This document shows, piece after piece, positions 1-12,204 of a stretch of DNA of 64,000 nucleotides. The notes beneath the pieces were generated by a model. It made no database searches, had not been told where the DNA came from, and worked only from the letters and a program-made list of their open reading frames with translations. The stretch comes from Papaver somniferum (taxonomy: Eukaryota; Streptophyta; Magnoliopsida; Ranunculales; Papaveraceae). The DNA lies in the NCBI RefSeq assembly GCF_003573695.1, contig NC_039365.1, forward strand, positions 78,445,082 to 78,509,081, given 5' to 3'. How positions within the stretch are numbered: the first letter of the stretch is position 1; every line of letters begins with the position of its first letter. A program made the position numbers and the translations under genes.

Positions 1-1067
1 GGGGTAGAACTTTTTGTTACCTTTTCGTTGCAATAAATAAACTCCAGAGCCTAGAAATTTATCCCTATTAAGGATGGCACTAACCAATCTAAGTGGATGG
101 AACCATTTTGGTTGTAGGAGTTGAATAACCAATCTGACTAGATGACAACATCTAAAGAGTCTATTCATAAAAGTACAGAGCTCAGGTGTTAGAAATAACA
201 TGATAGTTTCACCATATCTCGTTGAGTCCTTTTCACTTATGTTTTTATTTTGTTTTGTTTTTAAACTATGTTTCTCTAAGTGATTAGGTGGGGCTCACGA
301 TTCAAGTTGTTACCAATGCTAGGGTGAATTAGAGTGATTGAGATACAAAAAAAAAAGAGAGATAAAAAAAAAAGAGAAGAAGAAAAAGAGACTAGACCAT
401 CAGACCAACTGGAATAAATTCAATAAAGTCGACCACTGGAACCCCTGTATATGCCAGTTGTGTTGACCTAGAGTTAGGATTATCGACCACTGGTACCCTT
501 GTATATGCCAGTGTGTTGATATTAGTCAGACCGGTATCTCAGTCCATTAGGATAGGTTCATTTTGGCGGAGGCCTTCAGACAGATATGAGAAACACCGTT
601 CACCTAGTAAACATCAAAACCATCCATGTTTTTCTATATCCATCTTCTTGATCTATCCATGTGATTAGTTTTGACTCCGGATATTGATGTCCATAGTGCA
701 ACTATCTGAGTAGAGCTCTGTCACTTATATATGAATTTTAGTATGCTTGAGTGCAAACTCGTGTACAACAATTGGAATTTCGCATCAGGTTACTTCCTCC
801 TGTAGTCAATAAGTATGCCAACCAAGGAGATTCTTTAGTGCTTTCCAAGGTTCTGTGTAGATAGCTAGGGTCTGGAGTATAAAGGTTTTGTGGGTATACC
901 TCTGGTAAGCCCTCCGGAGACAACACTCCGCCACTAGGTACACCTAGGGGTTTAAAGGCTTATTGCATACGCTAAATGCAATCGACGATGCCTGCGACAG
1001 TGAGTTAGGATTTTATTTCTATTTTATTTTTGCTCGAGGACTAGCAAATAATAGGTTTGGGGGTATT
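1..1067 (+). mobile_element. 3' internal tail of an Athila-like Ty3/gypsy element, cut by the window edge
   Basis: No coding capacity is visible. The last part, about 885-1067, aligns by eye with the tail of the Athila element at about 43680-43865: both share 'tgtgggtatacctc', 'cctaggggtttaaaggc' and 'ctcgaggactagcaaa' in the same order, just before a purine tract and an LTR. The same blocks occur inverted at about 29829-30000. This is the non-coding region between pol and the 3' LTR that is typical of the lineage. The coding part must lie left of the window. Confidence 0.75.
1054..1067 (+). other. polypurine tract
   Basis: A G-rich run (GGTTTGGGGGTATT) directly precedes the LTR start TGATAG. 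It matches in position and sequence the tracts at 43851-43865 and, inverted, 29829-29845. It would prime plus-strand DNA synthesis. Confidence 0.75.
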
Positions 1068-2618
1068 TGATAGACACATTTTTGTGTCCGATTTGTCTCG
1101 ATTCTATATATTGTTAGGGCTCATTTTTGTACTTATTGTGGTGTTTTATTTATTTGTAGGTATTTTTGGCTAATAAACATTTTTGGAAAAAATTGGCTCG
1201 AAAAGTTGACGGAAAGCACCCGGAGGACACGTGTTATTCGGACCCCCATATTGGATAAGGGGAAACCCCAGGACACCCCTTAAGGCAGCTGCTAAAGGCA
1301 CCCCTACTATGGATAGGGGCACCCTTTCTTCTTCACGGTTTCAAATCCAGAAAATTGGCGGGAAAAATTTGGCAGTTTTGGCAATCGTGATTTGGAGGAG
1401 TTTGAGGTCGATTAAACCTATGATTTTCATAGGATAGACTCCTTATGGGTCTAGGAATCTGATATGGGTGTTTAAACCGATTAGACCGGGCTCAATCGAC
1501 GGATTTTTATCACAACAGAAATATATGGAAAGTCACGTGTGTGACCTGTTTTAGGGAATTTTAGAGAAATTAAAGTGTTGTAAACCTTCCCAAATATTTG
1601 TATCTATCTAAGGAAGAGTTTAGAATAAAAAGGAAAGCTCAGAAACGTGTAGAAATTCTAAAACAAGAAATTGCCGCAAATTTGCCGTGAAGAGAAGGAA
1701 AGAGATTTTGGATGATTTGGGAGAGATTTAATAGGTATTTTTGATATAAATAGATGTCTTGGATCATATAGAAGGGGTGTCGAGAGTTTGGGAACCTAAG
1801 GAGAGCCAGAGAAGAAGAAATCAGAGCTTTACCAAACTCTGTTTCTGCTGCTGCTGCTGAAGAGAAAGAACGCGAAGAACATTGACGCAGGGAAACAGTC
1901 GCAGAACAGTGTTGTTGTTTAACAGCTGAAGAACATTAAGCTGTGCAGGACAGTCGTATTCTAGGTTCTTAAAATCAGCGACAAAGCAACAGTATTTACA
2001 ACAGTTTTCTGTAACAGTTCCATTGTAACAGCTGTTTTGCAACACCAATACACTGCTGCAAACAGTCTGTGTTATTACTTTTCACTCTTTTAATCATCTT
2101 TTGAGCAACAAACACATATTTTGAGATCATGATTAATATGAGGAGCTAAACCCCATTGTTGAGGCGATAGAGGAAGCTATTTTTCCAACGAAAAGTGGTA
2201 TATTCTATTTTATCTTTTTATTTGCAATAATTATATGATTATTTGCCTTGAACTATTATTGAATATGATTTTTATTTGAGTGATTGTGATCTATTTTGAT
2301 GGAGTATGCTTAGTTTTAATACTTTTGATGCTTCATACTTGTTATTTACAATTACTACTTTTGAAAATCTACTTGTTGCAATATTTTAGAATCAAATTAA
2401 ACGAGAAAATTGCATAAATATAAGTATTGGTTTAATCACTTTGAACTTGGAAAATAGTGGAATCTTAGCCTCAGTGTTTAGTATTGATATCATCTTTGAT
2501 TGAGTTTGCTATAATTTTTAGTGAGTTTTCTATTTTAATATTAGAATTTAAGTCTAATTAATATCCTTCACAAGTCTGAGAATCGAACCACTTTTACCAC
2601 TATCTACAAATCACATCA
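1068..2618 (+). repeat. 3' LTR (1551 bp) of the left-edge Athila-like element
   Basis: It begins TGATAGACACATTTTTGTGTC right after the polypurine tract and ends in ACATCA. The same family is present as a clean solo LTR at 53827-55118, which fixes both ends: same start, same CATCA end, and a shared block 'ggagctaaaccc' near the 3' third. Around 1820-1860 there is a short CTG/CAG run, so small Gln-rich antisense ORFs there are not genes. No 5' partner is in the window, so no TSD can be checked. Confidence 0.8.
1745..1753 (+). promoter_or_regulatory. LTR TATA box
   Basis: TATAAATAG lies about two fifths into the LTR. The solo LTR of the same family has TATAAATA at 54513-54520 followed by the same 'gtcttgg' context. 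It is the likely U3/R promoter. Confidence 0.55.
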
Positions 2619-4950
2619 GTATGGGAATCCATGGAAGTAAAAGGATTGGATGGACGCGTAAGAGAGCAAAATGTCCATGTTCACGAGTTTTGGCGAGATG
2701 AATCAAAAGGCGGTCATACTACAAAGGTTGGCTGGCTGTGATCATGATCCTTGACATGGGGAGCGTGGTGGTACGACCCTTTGCAGAAAGAAACGGCGTT
2801 GAAGCAGCTTCAGCTCTTGGAAAGGATTTTGAAACTTAAGGAGCCAAACGCTGAAGCTTCGTCTTCGGATTCTGGAGCAGCTTACGGAGAAAACGCTGAA
2901 GCGGAGCGGCTGCTTAGGCGAGCGTTGAAGCGGAGCCGCTGCTGAAGGACTTTGAAGTGAAGCGGCTGTTGGAGCGAACGTTGCAGCGGAGCGGCTACGT
3001 TAATCAGTGTGTTGTCAAACTAGACACCCTTCAAGCGAATAATGGTTAGGAGTACCCAGTTCCATCTATCAATCGTGCTTTCCAGGAGAGGTTGGGGTTT
3101 GGGAACAGCTTCTCTGGTTGGAAACAGCTTATTCCCTGATGCAGTGCGGTTGAGGGCTGCAAATATGTCTTGACGCTGCGCCTACAGAATCTCACATAAG
3201 TGTTTCATCATAGACTACACGATTTTGTGGGTGAATTCCCTGGAAATCATGCAGCTCCTGATAGGAAGAGAGTCTTTGTGAACTCAGGGGCGTTGCTGAT
3301 TTTCTTTGCTTCAATTTTGGAGAAGTAGCTCCTGATCTTTACGTGTGATTAAATTAGATTGATGATTCCCTTCTACTAGGCGTTCAAAAGGTGACGCTGG
3401 AAGGATGCAAGCTGCTGGCGCTGAGAAGATACAAGCTGTTAGCGCTGGAAAGGATGCAAGTTGCTGGCGCTGGAAAGATGCAAGCTGTTAGCGCTGGAAG
3501 GATGCAAGTTGCTGGCGCTGGAAAGATGCAAGCTGTTAGCGCTGGATCGACTTGGAATGGGCGATGGCTTGGATTTGGTATGGTGCGAACTGTTGGCTGG
3601 GCATGGCGCGGACTGTTGGCTTGGCACGGCGTTGGCTTGGAACGAAGCTGGCTTGACGTGGCGCGGACTTGTTCTTCCGGGCCCAGTTGCCTCTTTCCAT
3701 ACGTAGCTCAAATAAGAAATCATTTCCTTATTCAAATTTAAAAAGTGTTATGCGTATGAAAGGGGTTGGCTCTCCTTTTTATCTCGTATCTTTGTTCTCA
3801 CGTCCTGGTGTTAGCGGTAGCGCGGTATTTATAAAGTGGGCAAGTGTATTCCAGCTATGTACTCCAGCGTTTCTCTTTCAAATTTTTTTCTTGTTTTGGG
3901 GAAAATCCTATCCATAGGTATGCCTTCCATGAATCTGTAGAAATATTGTTCTTCTCTTCGAATATCACTGTAGTACCGTCGGCTACCTCATGAATAGTGA
4001 CTGGTAATCGTTATTATGCAAAGTAGATACGTACTAGGTGAATGATTCCACGAGGAACTGGGCGTTAGGGTTTCTCTGAGATCCAAAAGTTACAGGCCAA
4101 GGTGACCGAAGGTCCTTATGCGTACGTGGTCAAACAACAAGAAACGGAGATCGAAAGGCTGTCTAAAGAGTTGGAGATGAAACAGGCGGTCCTCCAAATG
4201 ACGAAGGGTGCCTTATTCGAGAAGAGAAAAACACCGTTGAATGGCTTCCTTTGAATGCACTTTTGTCTTATGAAATTCTTCTGTTTCGTTTTTTTTTTTG
4301 AAAGGCAAATGAAACACCTGGCTTTATGGTTTTCATTTTATGGATTTTTGGTTTGATAGACAAGTGTTACCTATGAGGGTTTTGGATTATTATTCGGGAT
4401 GAACTCTTTTAGGATGATGCCGTTTTTGGTTATGATTGTAAGTGACACAAACATCCCAGGGAAGATATGGAACCGTGAACGTTACGTGTCGATAGATGAC
4501 ATGGGATGAAACATAACATGGCTATCGGTTTTATCATTCCCGTGAAAACTTGAAATAGTAAACCATGTATTTTTTCTAGGCAAGACTTACTCGGTTTTCT
4601 AGATCTGCTAACGAAAAATGAGTCAGGTGAAAGTTCGAGTTTTGTGAGAAGCATCGCAATTGTGAAAAGTCCCCAGTCGTCCCTGAGTCACTTGATAATC
4701 GATTCGTCAATTCCTGGGCGGATCATTTGATTTTTAACCTCTGGGAAGTCCCCAGTCGCCCCTTGCCGTAGCATGACTAGTAATCGGGTCGTATGGTAAC
4801 TGAGTCGTCGATCCCTGAGCATATCGTATCGGGCCGTCTGGTAGTTGAGTTGTCGATCCCTGAGTGGATCGTTTGACTCTACCGTCCTGACATCTGCGTC
4901 GAAGTATGAGATCGAGGATTGGAAATTCACATTGTAACCAAAAGACCAAT
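2619..4950. other. repeat-rich DNA without a recognisable gene
   Basis: The left border is the LTR end at 2618. Inside are GC-rich degenerate repeats built on 'gctgaagcggagcggc' (about 2850-2996), a 24-bp tandem repeat (3404-3548), and a short plus-strand stretch at about 4085-4255 that reads as a charged helix (KQQETEIERLSKELE and onward), probably the end of a transposon ORF. At 4650-4870 there are imperfect repeats around 'agtccccagtcg' and 'tcgatccctgag'. The ORFs are short, overlap on both strands and look like by-products of the repeats. If the LTR at 4971 is real, part of this is its internal region. Confidence 0.5.
3404..3548 (+). repeat. 24-bp minisatellite, six copies
   Basis: Six units starting at 3404, 3428, 3453, 3478, 3501 and 3525 (spacing 23-25 bp) follow the pattern 'gatgcaagctgttagcgctggaa'. 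Two variants alternate (ctgttagcg and ttgctggcg), so the higher-order period is about 48 bp. In one frame they give an eight-residue repeat (MQAVSAGR/MQVAGAGK), but there is no sign that it is translated. Confidence 0.85.
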
Positions 4951-4968
4951 CTCCCACTATGGTCGCCA
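4951..4968 (-). other. possible primer-binding site, minus strand
   Basis: On the minus strand TGGCGACCATAGTGGGAG begins two bases after an LTR-like end (...CCCTCAAACA). TGGCGAC/TGGCGCC followed by a GTGGG block is the style of primer sites in Tat-lineage Ty3/gypsy elements. I cannot check the tRNA match here. Confidence 0.5.
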
Positions 4969-5336
4969 ATTGTTTGAGGGTGAAAACAGTTTCTGCTGAT
5001 TTTGGTAATTTCGGGTGTGTGGGTGAGAAACGAATTTAAACCCTAAACAATGTACTGCAATGGAGTTCTTTAGATTCGAGAGATCAATCTGTACAAATCC
5101 GGCCTAAACCAAGAAATGGTCGTTCCAGACTTGCTTCGGTCACAAAGTGAAGGAGAAGGGTTGGTTTTGGGGAGGGAAGGGAAGAAAGTGTTGAGGCCAG
5201 AATAGTTGATTCTGGAAGAGTAGTTGTTTCACGATTTGTATCATAAAGTGGGAAGCTAACAGATGGAAAGCTAGCAAATGTTTTCTGATTGTTGTATCCT
5301 CCTGACCTGAACTTGTTGTTCGGTGAAAATAGGTAA

Positions 5337-5346
5337 TTCCTATTTA
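5337..5346 (-). promoter_or_regulatory. TATA box, minus strand
   Basis: Plus-strand CCTATTTATA reads TATAAATAGG on the minus strand. It fits the promoter of the minus-strand LTR. Confidence 0.45.
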
Positions 5347-5888
5347 TACAAGTCGAAGTGAAACATACTTTGGTCTCATTAAAAAATGGAAAACGGGTGA
5401 GTAAATGGGAGGAGGTGGTAACCGGTAACGCTTGGAATTGATGTTCCATAAAAGAAAGCGTTTCACCATTACTCCATGTATTTACTAACCGCCTCATCCT
5501 TATGACACTTTCTTATAACGAGCGTAGTGTACGCCGCACGCTATAAACCGTCAAACCAATACCCAATGAGCATCCCCCAGTTTGTGACATGTGTTGATGT
5601 CTCGAGTGTTTTCGTGGAAAACATGTAGCATGTTGTTGTTCTCTGGAAAGTTGAGCTTGGGAGACTTGCCGGATCGGTGGTGACCTTTAACGGTCATGAT
5701 TTTGCATCTTAAGAGGAAGGTAGCCGTTGATTATTGCAACCTTTCGTTTGGTAGGCAGTGGCATGAAAGTATGATTAATATAGCTTTAATGTGGCCCAGT
5801 TTGGGCGCGACCAAAATTTAGGGTTTTGGCTTTGTTTAGGCGCGACCAAACTATGGCCAAAGGTTTCCATACGTTAGCTGGTAACCTT

Positions 5889-6800
5889 GGACGGCTAAGA
5901 TCTGCATCTTAGATGAAAAAGTGGTTGTTGATTGTTACAGGCCTTAGTTTTGGTAGCCGCATAGGGAAGGCCGGTCTGGGATGGCACGGCAAGGTGGTTA
6001 GCATGTCATTGGCACATGTGGCATGACATGCCTTGGCGCGGTTTGGCGTGACCAAAACTAGGGTTTGGGGCCAAAGGTTAGAATGCGTTGTTTGACGACC
6101 TTGGACGGCTAGGATTTTCATCTAGGATGAAAGGGTGGCCGTTGATCATCGCACGCCTTTGTTTTGGTATCCGCATGGGGAAGGCCGGCATGGTATGGCG
6201 CGGCAAGGTGGTTGGCATGCCATTGGCACATGTGGCATGGCATGCCTTTCCGCGGTTTGGCGTGGGCAAAACTAGGGTTTTGGGCCAAAGGTTACCATGC
6301 GTTGTTTGGCGACCTTGGACGGCTAGGATTTGCATCCAGGATGGAAGGATGGTCGTTGATTGTCGCACGCCTTTGTTTTGGTAGCCGCATGGGGAAGGCC
6401 GACATGGTGTGGCGTGGAAAGGTGGTTGGCATGCCATTGGCACATGTAGCATGGCATGCCTTGGCGCGGCTTGGCGTGGCCAAAACTAGGGTTTTGGGAC
6501 AAAGGTTACCATGCCTTGTTTGGCGACCTTGGACGGCTAGGATTTGCATCCAGGATGGAAGGGTGGCCGTTGATCGTAGCACGCCTTCGTTTTGGTAGCC
6601 GCATGGGGAAGGCCGGCATGGTATGGCGCGGTAAGGTGGTTGGCATGCCTTGGCGCGGTTTGGCGTGGCCAAAACTAGGGTTTTGGGCCAAAGGTTACCA
6701 TGCGTTGTTTGGCGACCTTGGAAGACTAGGATTTACATCCAGGATGGAAGGGTGGCCGTTGATTGTCGCACGCCTTCGTTTTGGTATCCGCATAGGGAAG
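5889..6800. repeat. 214-bp minisatellite, about 4.3 copies
   Basis: The marker 'ggacggctaggatttgcat' (and near variants) recurs at 5889, 6103, 6317, 6531 and 6720. The first three spacings are exactly 214 bp. The fourth is 189 bp because one unit lacks about 25 bp around 'ccattggcacatgt'. Units are GC-rich and open in several frames on both strands, so the 100-170 codon ORFs here are repeat artefacts. Confidence 0.9.
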
Positions 6801-6815
6801 GCCGGCATGGTGGGT

Positions 6816-7225
6816 GCAAGGCCAATGACGCGGATGGCTTGGCATAGTTGGGCCAAGGGTTTGGTACGGACGGCTTGGTATGGTGGCGCCAAGGCAAGGT
6901 GCGGTTGGCTTGGCATGGTGGGGCCAAGGGTTTGGCATGCCATTGGCGCATGGTGCGGCTAGCATGGTTGGGGACAAGGCAAGGCGCGGTTGGCTTGGCA
7001 TGGTGGGGCCAAGAGTTTGGCATGCCATTGGCGCATGGTGCGGCTAGAATGGTTGGGGCCAAGGCAAGGTGCGGTTGGCTTGGCATGGTGGGGCCAAGGG
7101 TTTGGCATGCCATTGGCGCATGGTGCGGCTAGCATGGTTGGCATGCCTTGGCGCGGAGATATGGCTGGCATGGTTTGCCATTGGCACAGTGGTGCGGCTG
7201 GCATGGTTGGCATGCCTTAGCACGG
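6816..7225. repeat. 85-bp minisatellite and degenerate GGCATGG repeats
   Basis: The marker 'gcggttggct' occurs at 6901, 6986 and 7071, giving an exact 85-bp period. Shorter degraded copies lie on both sides. The array shares 'tggcatgccattggc' with the neighbouring 214-bp unit, so one probably arose from part of the other. Confidence 0.85.
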
Positions 7226-7439
7226 TAGCATGCGAATTAGGGTTTGGTATGTACGAAGATGGTGTCGGTCAATACTAAGGGTTCTGCCGTGGAACATGAC
7301 ACATATATAAAAAAAAGGTACCCTGGTAATTCTTACGTAGGTATGTTGAATGATTCAATAAATGCGCTAGTGGTTGTAGTGACGTCATGCCAGATGTAAG
7401 GTTTTATGATTTTAACCCTAAGCTAAAAACCACCATCAA

Positions 7440-7932
7440 CAACAGTGTATGACCTTGGAAAAGGAAAACTCTGTCTTAAGAAAAAATTCTTCTATTCCAA
7501 CTATTCCTTTTGACATACAGTACATGAAGAAAGATCCTCCAAAAGAAGATTGTGTTGAGAAAAGTTTATATAGCTTACAATCTTCTCACAGGGATTAAAG
7601 CTAAACAGATGCCGTCTGTTGCATCTTCTCCACGAACCTGTACTTTCTGTGGAAAAGGGAATCACTATGCTATCCATTGCTTTTCCAGGAAGAAACAAAT
7701 TCCTAAACTTCGTAATTTGCTTCTTTTCACTGTCAATGGGGTAAATAGTCAGTCGACTACTGCAGTGAATCTCATGCTAACAAGAAACCAGACATCTTAT
7801 AAAAGTGATCTCCTTCCCAGGAATCATTACAGGATTTCTGTGCATTCTAGTGGTATAAAGTCTTATGCTGCCGATGAAAGCATGACCTGTGCTTATAAGA
7901 ACAACTCTGGTGAATCTAATTCTAGAGTTTAG
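7440..7932 (+). pseudogene. copia-type Gag fragment with CCHC zinc knuckle
   Basis: An open stretch at 7552-7932 (126 codons) contains CTFCGKGNHYAIHC, a perfect C-x2-C-x4-H-x4-C knuckle of the retroviral/retrotransposon nucleocapsid type, followed by a basic FSRKK segment. Upstream (about 7446-7540), in another frame, a charged helix-like stretch ending KENSVLRKNSS looks like the preceding coiled coil, so a frameshift separates the two. No protease, integrase, RT or RNase H follows. The knuckle would package element RNA in a virus-like particle; this copy is broken. Confidence 0.7.
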
Positions 7933-9536
7933 AAACCCATCTCGGAAAATCCTCTTGAACCAATTTCTAGAGGTCATAGACTCAGTAATCAGAAAGCTCC
8001 TTCTCTTGAGCTTTCAGGAAGAGATATGAGAAATTTCCCTAAAAATGGAAACTACCATGGGAATACAAGAAATGATGAGATCAAATATCCTGATGGAAAT
8101 CACAACTACTCTCTCAAAACCTATGGTGATACTATGTCTCCCTCTGCTACCTAGTAGCAGAAATCTCCATCCTTGTACCTAACTTGAGAGATACAAGGAT
8201 GATGTTGAGAGATGCTCAAGTAATTAGCTGATTTTCATTAGTTTGTATGTTTTTAGTATCTCTTTCCTTCTTCACTGTGACCTTTCTCTTTAGGGATGGA
8301 AAACTTTTGAAAGTGTCACAGTATGCAGTTTTCCTGGTTGGGTCCATTTTTTTGGCGTTTGGCCTAGTCCACGAATGCCCATATCTCCTCAAGGAACTCT
8401 AGGGTTTCTATCTAGGGTGTTTACTTGAACATATATATTACTCATATACGCGTTCACTAATCTTCAAAAAGGAACACGATGGAAAATGTTCCTAAAGAAG
8501 AAGTTAACCCTACTGTAGAGGATGATCTCAAAGGAAGTGATCATACTCAAGAATTTATTCTGAAGAAGATGCTTGAAAGGAAAGAGTATAATTCTTGAAT
8601 TGGAGAATCTGTCAAGGATTTAATTCTCGTTCAGAATGAAGTAAATAAAGAAATTGCTAACCTTTAACTGCAGATCAACCATCTTATTGATGGACAGGAA
8701 AAAATCTTTGGTACTCAGAATATCTTGATCAGAAATCAAAAGAAAGTTATTCTTGACTGCGCTAAGGCTCGTTACTTTGTTCGTATTGTTGATCGAAAAA
8801 CTACGTTCTGGCTCATGAACATGGTGTCTCTACGGTCAACAAAATCAAGGATATCAGTGACTCCTATTTAGATAGACCATTCCAGAGGTATGAAATCATT
8901 AAGGAAAACTGAGTTTCATTTGTTGCCTAGTATGTCTTCTTTTTGGTTTAGTTGGAAGAATAACTAGTGCTTGAATAGCAATGATTGTGACTACACATAG
9001 CTATTATTTTTCATCTTCTTGTTATTTTTTAGGTTTTTGGTTTAAGTTCTAAAAATATTTGGAGGATGATGTTTTTGCAGTATTAATCTTTATGATTTGT
9101 TATATTGCCATTTGTTATAGGATATGTATGTTTGCGTCCGTGAACTTGAAGGTCCCATATTTTGTCAAAAGTAAAGTCGTTCATAAGTTGGTATTCACGT
9201 ACTGGTGAAAGAATGAATAGACTTTTGACAAATATAAAAGTTAAGCCTATATTGTCAATTCTTTAATGGAAGATAGGTTAAAATCTTTTGTTTTCAAGGA
9301 TTATGTCTATTAATATCGTTATGCAAATAGTGATCGAAGATAGAATGAATCCTTGTGTATTCCGCAGTAATGATCATCCATGTTCCATATTTTATGTATT
9401 ACTGTGAGGCTCCGTAATGCATCTTATGTTGAGCACGATACAACAAAGTTTATTATATTTTTGATTAGCTTTGTTGGTTGTTCCGTAAGGTACTTTATAG
9501 TGAGCATTTTTGAACTAAATTAATCATCTTGTTTGG
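7933..9536 (+). mobile_element. internal region of a long-LTR element, non-coding or decayed
   Basis: Between about 8480 and 8930 there is a broken ORF starting MENVPKEEVN with several stops, of helix-rich character, like the small ORF at 18515-18853. From about 8930 to 9536 the sequence aligns with about 50040-50620 and, inverted, with about 27000-27480: shared blocks are 'gattacacatag', 'gcatcttatgttgagca' and 'aaattaatcatcttgtttgg'. It then jumps at about 9536 into the middle of an LTR, so the 3' internal end and the first ~540 bp of the LTR are missing. Confidence 0.65.
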
Positions 9537-11424
9537 TGGACATAAACATTATTGTGGAAACACATTTATGTATAAGTCATATTCCTTGAACCAAAGTTTG
9601 CGAACTTTGTTGATCAAGAGAAACCGAAGAATGGCGTGAGACAAGTCCGCGAACTTCCAAACTTCTCATCCCGAGAAATTCTGTTGGAGTTGAAAAACTA
9701 GACTAGTCCGCGAACCCAGTCCGCGAACCGGCGAAAGTCTTTGCCGATATTTTCTGCTGGAGTTTGTAAACTCTACTGGTTGCTTAAGTTCGCGAACCTA
9801 GTCTTCGAACTTGAGAAAGGTTATATATCTGAAGATGATTTCTGAACTTAAACTTATAAAGACTAAGGAATGCAGTTTGCAAACCATGGCTATAAAGTTC
9901 ATGAACAGATTCGAGTGAATCAAATCATCTTTGCTTCAATTGTGTCTTGTGTATTACATGATATTTCCTTGCAATTGAACAACTCTTTAACTAGTTCATT
10001 TGAGTCATTTGAACTAGTTATGGTGAAGAAGAACATGGTTGATATGATATTCTCATATGGCTAACCTTTTGGCTGACTATTATTAAACCAACAGGTGCAT
10101 ACGTCTGGGTACGGTTAACAAACCTAGAAACGTGCATTGTCAAGTGTGTGTAACAAGCTAAGTTTTCGATCTAACGGTTGAGAAATATTAGCTTGAATCT
10201 AAATCAGGTTTTCATCTAACGGTGGATATTGTTTTCTTTGTTACCAAGGCAAAACCCTGATTTGAAAGGCTATATAAAGGAGACATCTAGTATTGTGCAA
10301 AACTAATCCCCACACCTTACGTGTGATACTAGTTTGCGTACTAGAGTCGATTCTCCTTTATCCCTCTGGTTTTCTTTTCTCAAACCGGGTTAACGACTTA
10401 AAGACTTCATTGGGATTGTGAAGCCATACCGATACTATTTTTATCGTAGTTGTGTGATCTGATCTTGCATATTCTATCGTACGAGTACAATCATATTAAT
10501 TGGATTGAGATTGATATCTCCGATAGGCAATATATAAAAAGTAATCACAAACATCTCCGTCTCATCGTTTGTGATTCCACAACATCTTGTTTCGCTACCA
10601 TACGATTAGGATTGTTGTGAGGTGATTGATTAATCTAGGCTGTTCTTCGGGAATATAAGACCGGATTATAAATTGGTTCCTGTTCACCTTGATTATTATC
10701 AAAAGACGAAACAAAACCTTTAGGGTTTATCTGTGGGAGACAGATTGATCCTTTGATAGACTTGTATGTGTGAGACAAATTTGTTTATTGTTAAAGCCTA
10801 CGATTTTGGGTCGTAGAAACTCTTAGTTATGAGTGAGATCAGCTAAGGGAATCAAGTGCGCAGTATCCTACTGGGATCAGAGGCGTAGAAGCATAATTGT
10901 ACCTTGGATCAATGGGAGATTGATTGGAGTTCAACTACAGTCCAGTCCGAATTTAGCTTGGAGTAGGCTAGTGTCTGTAGCGGCTTAATACAGTGTGTGT
11001 TCAATATGGACTAGGTCCCGGGGTTTTTCTGCATTTGCGGTTTCTTCGTTAACAAAATTTCTGGTGTCTGTGTTATTTCAATTTCCGCATCATATTGTTT
11101 TATCTTTTTAATTGAAATAATACAGTTTGTGCGTTTGAATCAATCAATTGGAAATCCGACCTTCGGTTGTTGATTGATATTGATTGATCCTTGGATATTG
11201 GTCTTTGGTGCCATCCAAGTCATTCCTTGTGTTTGATTAAAGACTCGCTGATTTCTATTAGCTTGAGTAAATCAAAACAAGAGAGAGATATTAACTCCTC
11301 GATATACTTTAATCTAGATTGAGTCTTACTTTCTAGTTGATTCTCTATTAAAGTATATAGGAGTTAGTCCATACAGATTTCTAAGCGAAATATTGGGTGG
11401 TGTTGTTAGACCCCCGCTTTTTCA
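9537..11424 (+). repeat. 5'-truncated LTR, TGTTAGAGC family (subfamily A)
   Basis: It aligns along its length with the complete LTR 45861-48284 and ends in the family terminus 'cccccgctttttca'. It lacks the LTR start. It carries the GTCCGCGAAC-type motif array (about 9640-9815) and a TATA box at 10271. Short ORFs such as 9870-10064 recur in every copy of this LTR and are not genes. Confidence 0.85.
10271..10279 (+). promoter_or_regulatory. LTR TATA box
   Basis: TATATAAAG sits 470-630 bp downstream of the decamer array, in the same context ('ctatataa ggagacatct') as in the other copies of the family. Confidence 0.6.
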
Positions 11425-11505
11425 GATGGTAAGCTACAATTTTTATCTATTTTGTAATCCATATGTATTGATAGTTTTGTCACTAAAATTGACAAAAGGG
11501 GAGAT
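11425..11505 (+). mobile_element. 81-bp stub of internal region with polypurine tract
   Basis: It aligns with the 3' end of the internal region at about 51525-51611 ('ccatatgtattgatagtttt', then a purine tract 'aaaaggggagat') and runs straight into the next LTR. The preceding LTR ends at 11424 with no tRNA-Met primer site after it, so that LTR was inserted into, or recombined with, this stub. Confidence 0.7.
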
Positions 11506-12204
11506 TGTTAGAGCATTGCTCGGTCGAACTCGCATGCGTTGGTATCTCAAGCATGTTTGTCAATATTAGTGATCAAAACTATAAGTCTTGATTTCTAGCC
11601 TATTTATAGATGTCTCGGACTAGGATATATATAGTGTAGTTGAGTTTAGATCTCTCGGCGTTCATCTCTTGAAGACGAAGAACTACTAAGGGGAGCTTGT
11701 GGAACTTCTTCGACAAAGGTTATTTGGAGAATTGAACTCATCTTTCACTTGGAAAGTCTATTTCTACTATCTCATATATTGAGACATAAGTCGTGTTACG
11801 ATATAGTTTTCTCTATACACATTTGAGATTTCGAGCTGAGTATACTTCGCTTACATATTTCTCGAAATATGTGTTGGTAAGCTTTCGCTTCGCCAAAGTT
11901 CATCTTATATCATGAGAAAATTACCGAGTAACATCTTACATGGTTTGTGTGATCCAATCATTTGATGTAGGCTTGGAATGTTTCGATAATGATTATATCT
12001 ATATCTTGAAAATTGCTTTGATGCTAATAGTGTGTGAAAACGGCTATTATCATTATAGAAGAATGTTTCAATTATTGAAATAAAGAGTTGATGATGTAAC
12101 CATCTTTTGATATAAGAATATATAGTGTGTTCGCACATTAGTATATAAATCCATAAACCGGGAACCAAGAGTATGCATATGTGTGTATACGAAATTGGTG
12201 AAGT

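Larger units (their letters stand above)
4971..7440 (-). repeat. probable LTR of a minus-strand Tat/Ogre-like element (right end uncertain)
   Basis: The left edge TGTTTGAGGG abuts a primer-site-like sequence on the minus strand, as expected for the 3' end of a 5' LTR. A minus-strand TATA box (5337-5346) lies about 370 bp inside that edge, leaving a plausible R/U5. Everything to the right, including two minisatellite arrays, would then be U3. The right boundary is not defined: somewhere between 7270 and 7440 the sequence changes to a gag fragment of another family. No second LTR copy is visible. Confidence 0.45.

Noticed and set aside
1821..2048. Gln-rich antisense ORF
   Set aside because: Comes from a short CTG/CAG run inside an LTR.
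3391..3741. 116-codon ORF with eight-residue repeats
   Set aside because: Encoded by the 24-bp minisatellite with a mirror ORF on the other strand; no sign of translation.
6078..7278. Many 60-170 codon ORFs on both strands
   Set aside because: They fall in exact 214-bp and 85-bp tandem repeats whose unit is open in several frames; no domain, overlapping on both strands.
9870..10064. 64-codon ORF recurring at 52489 and 57748
   Set aside because: Located in U3 of every subfamily A LTR, upstream of the TATA box, so it would not be in the element transcript as a start-proximal ORF.
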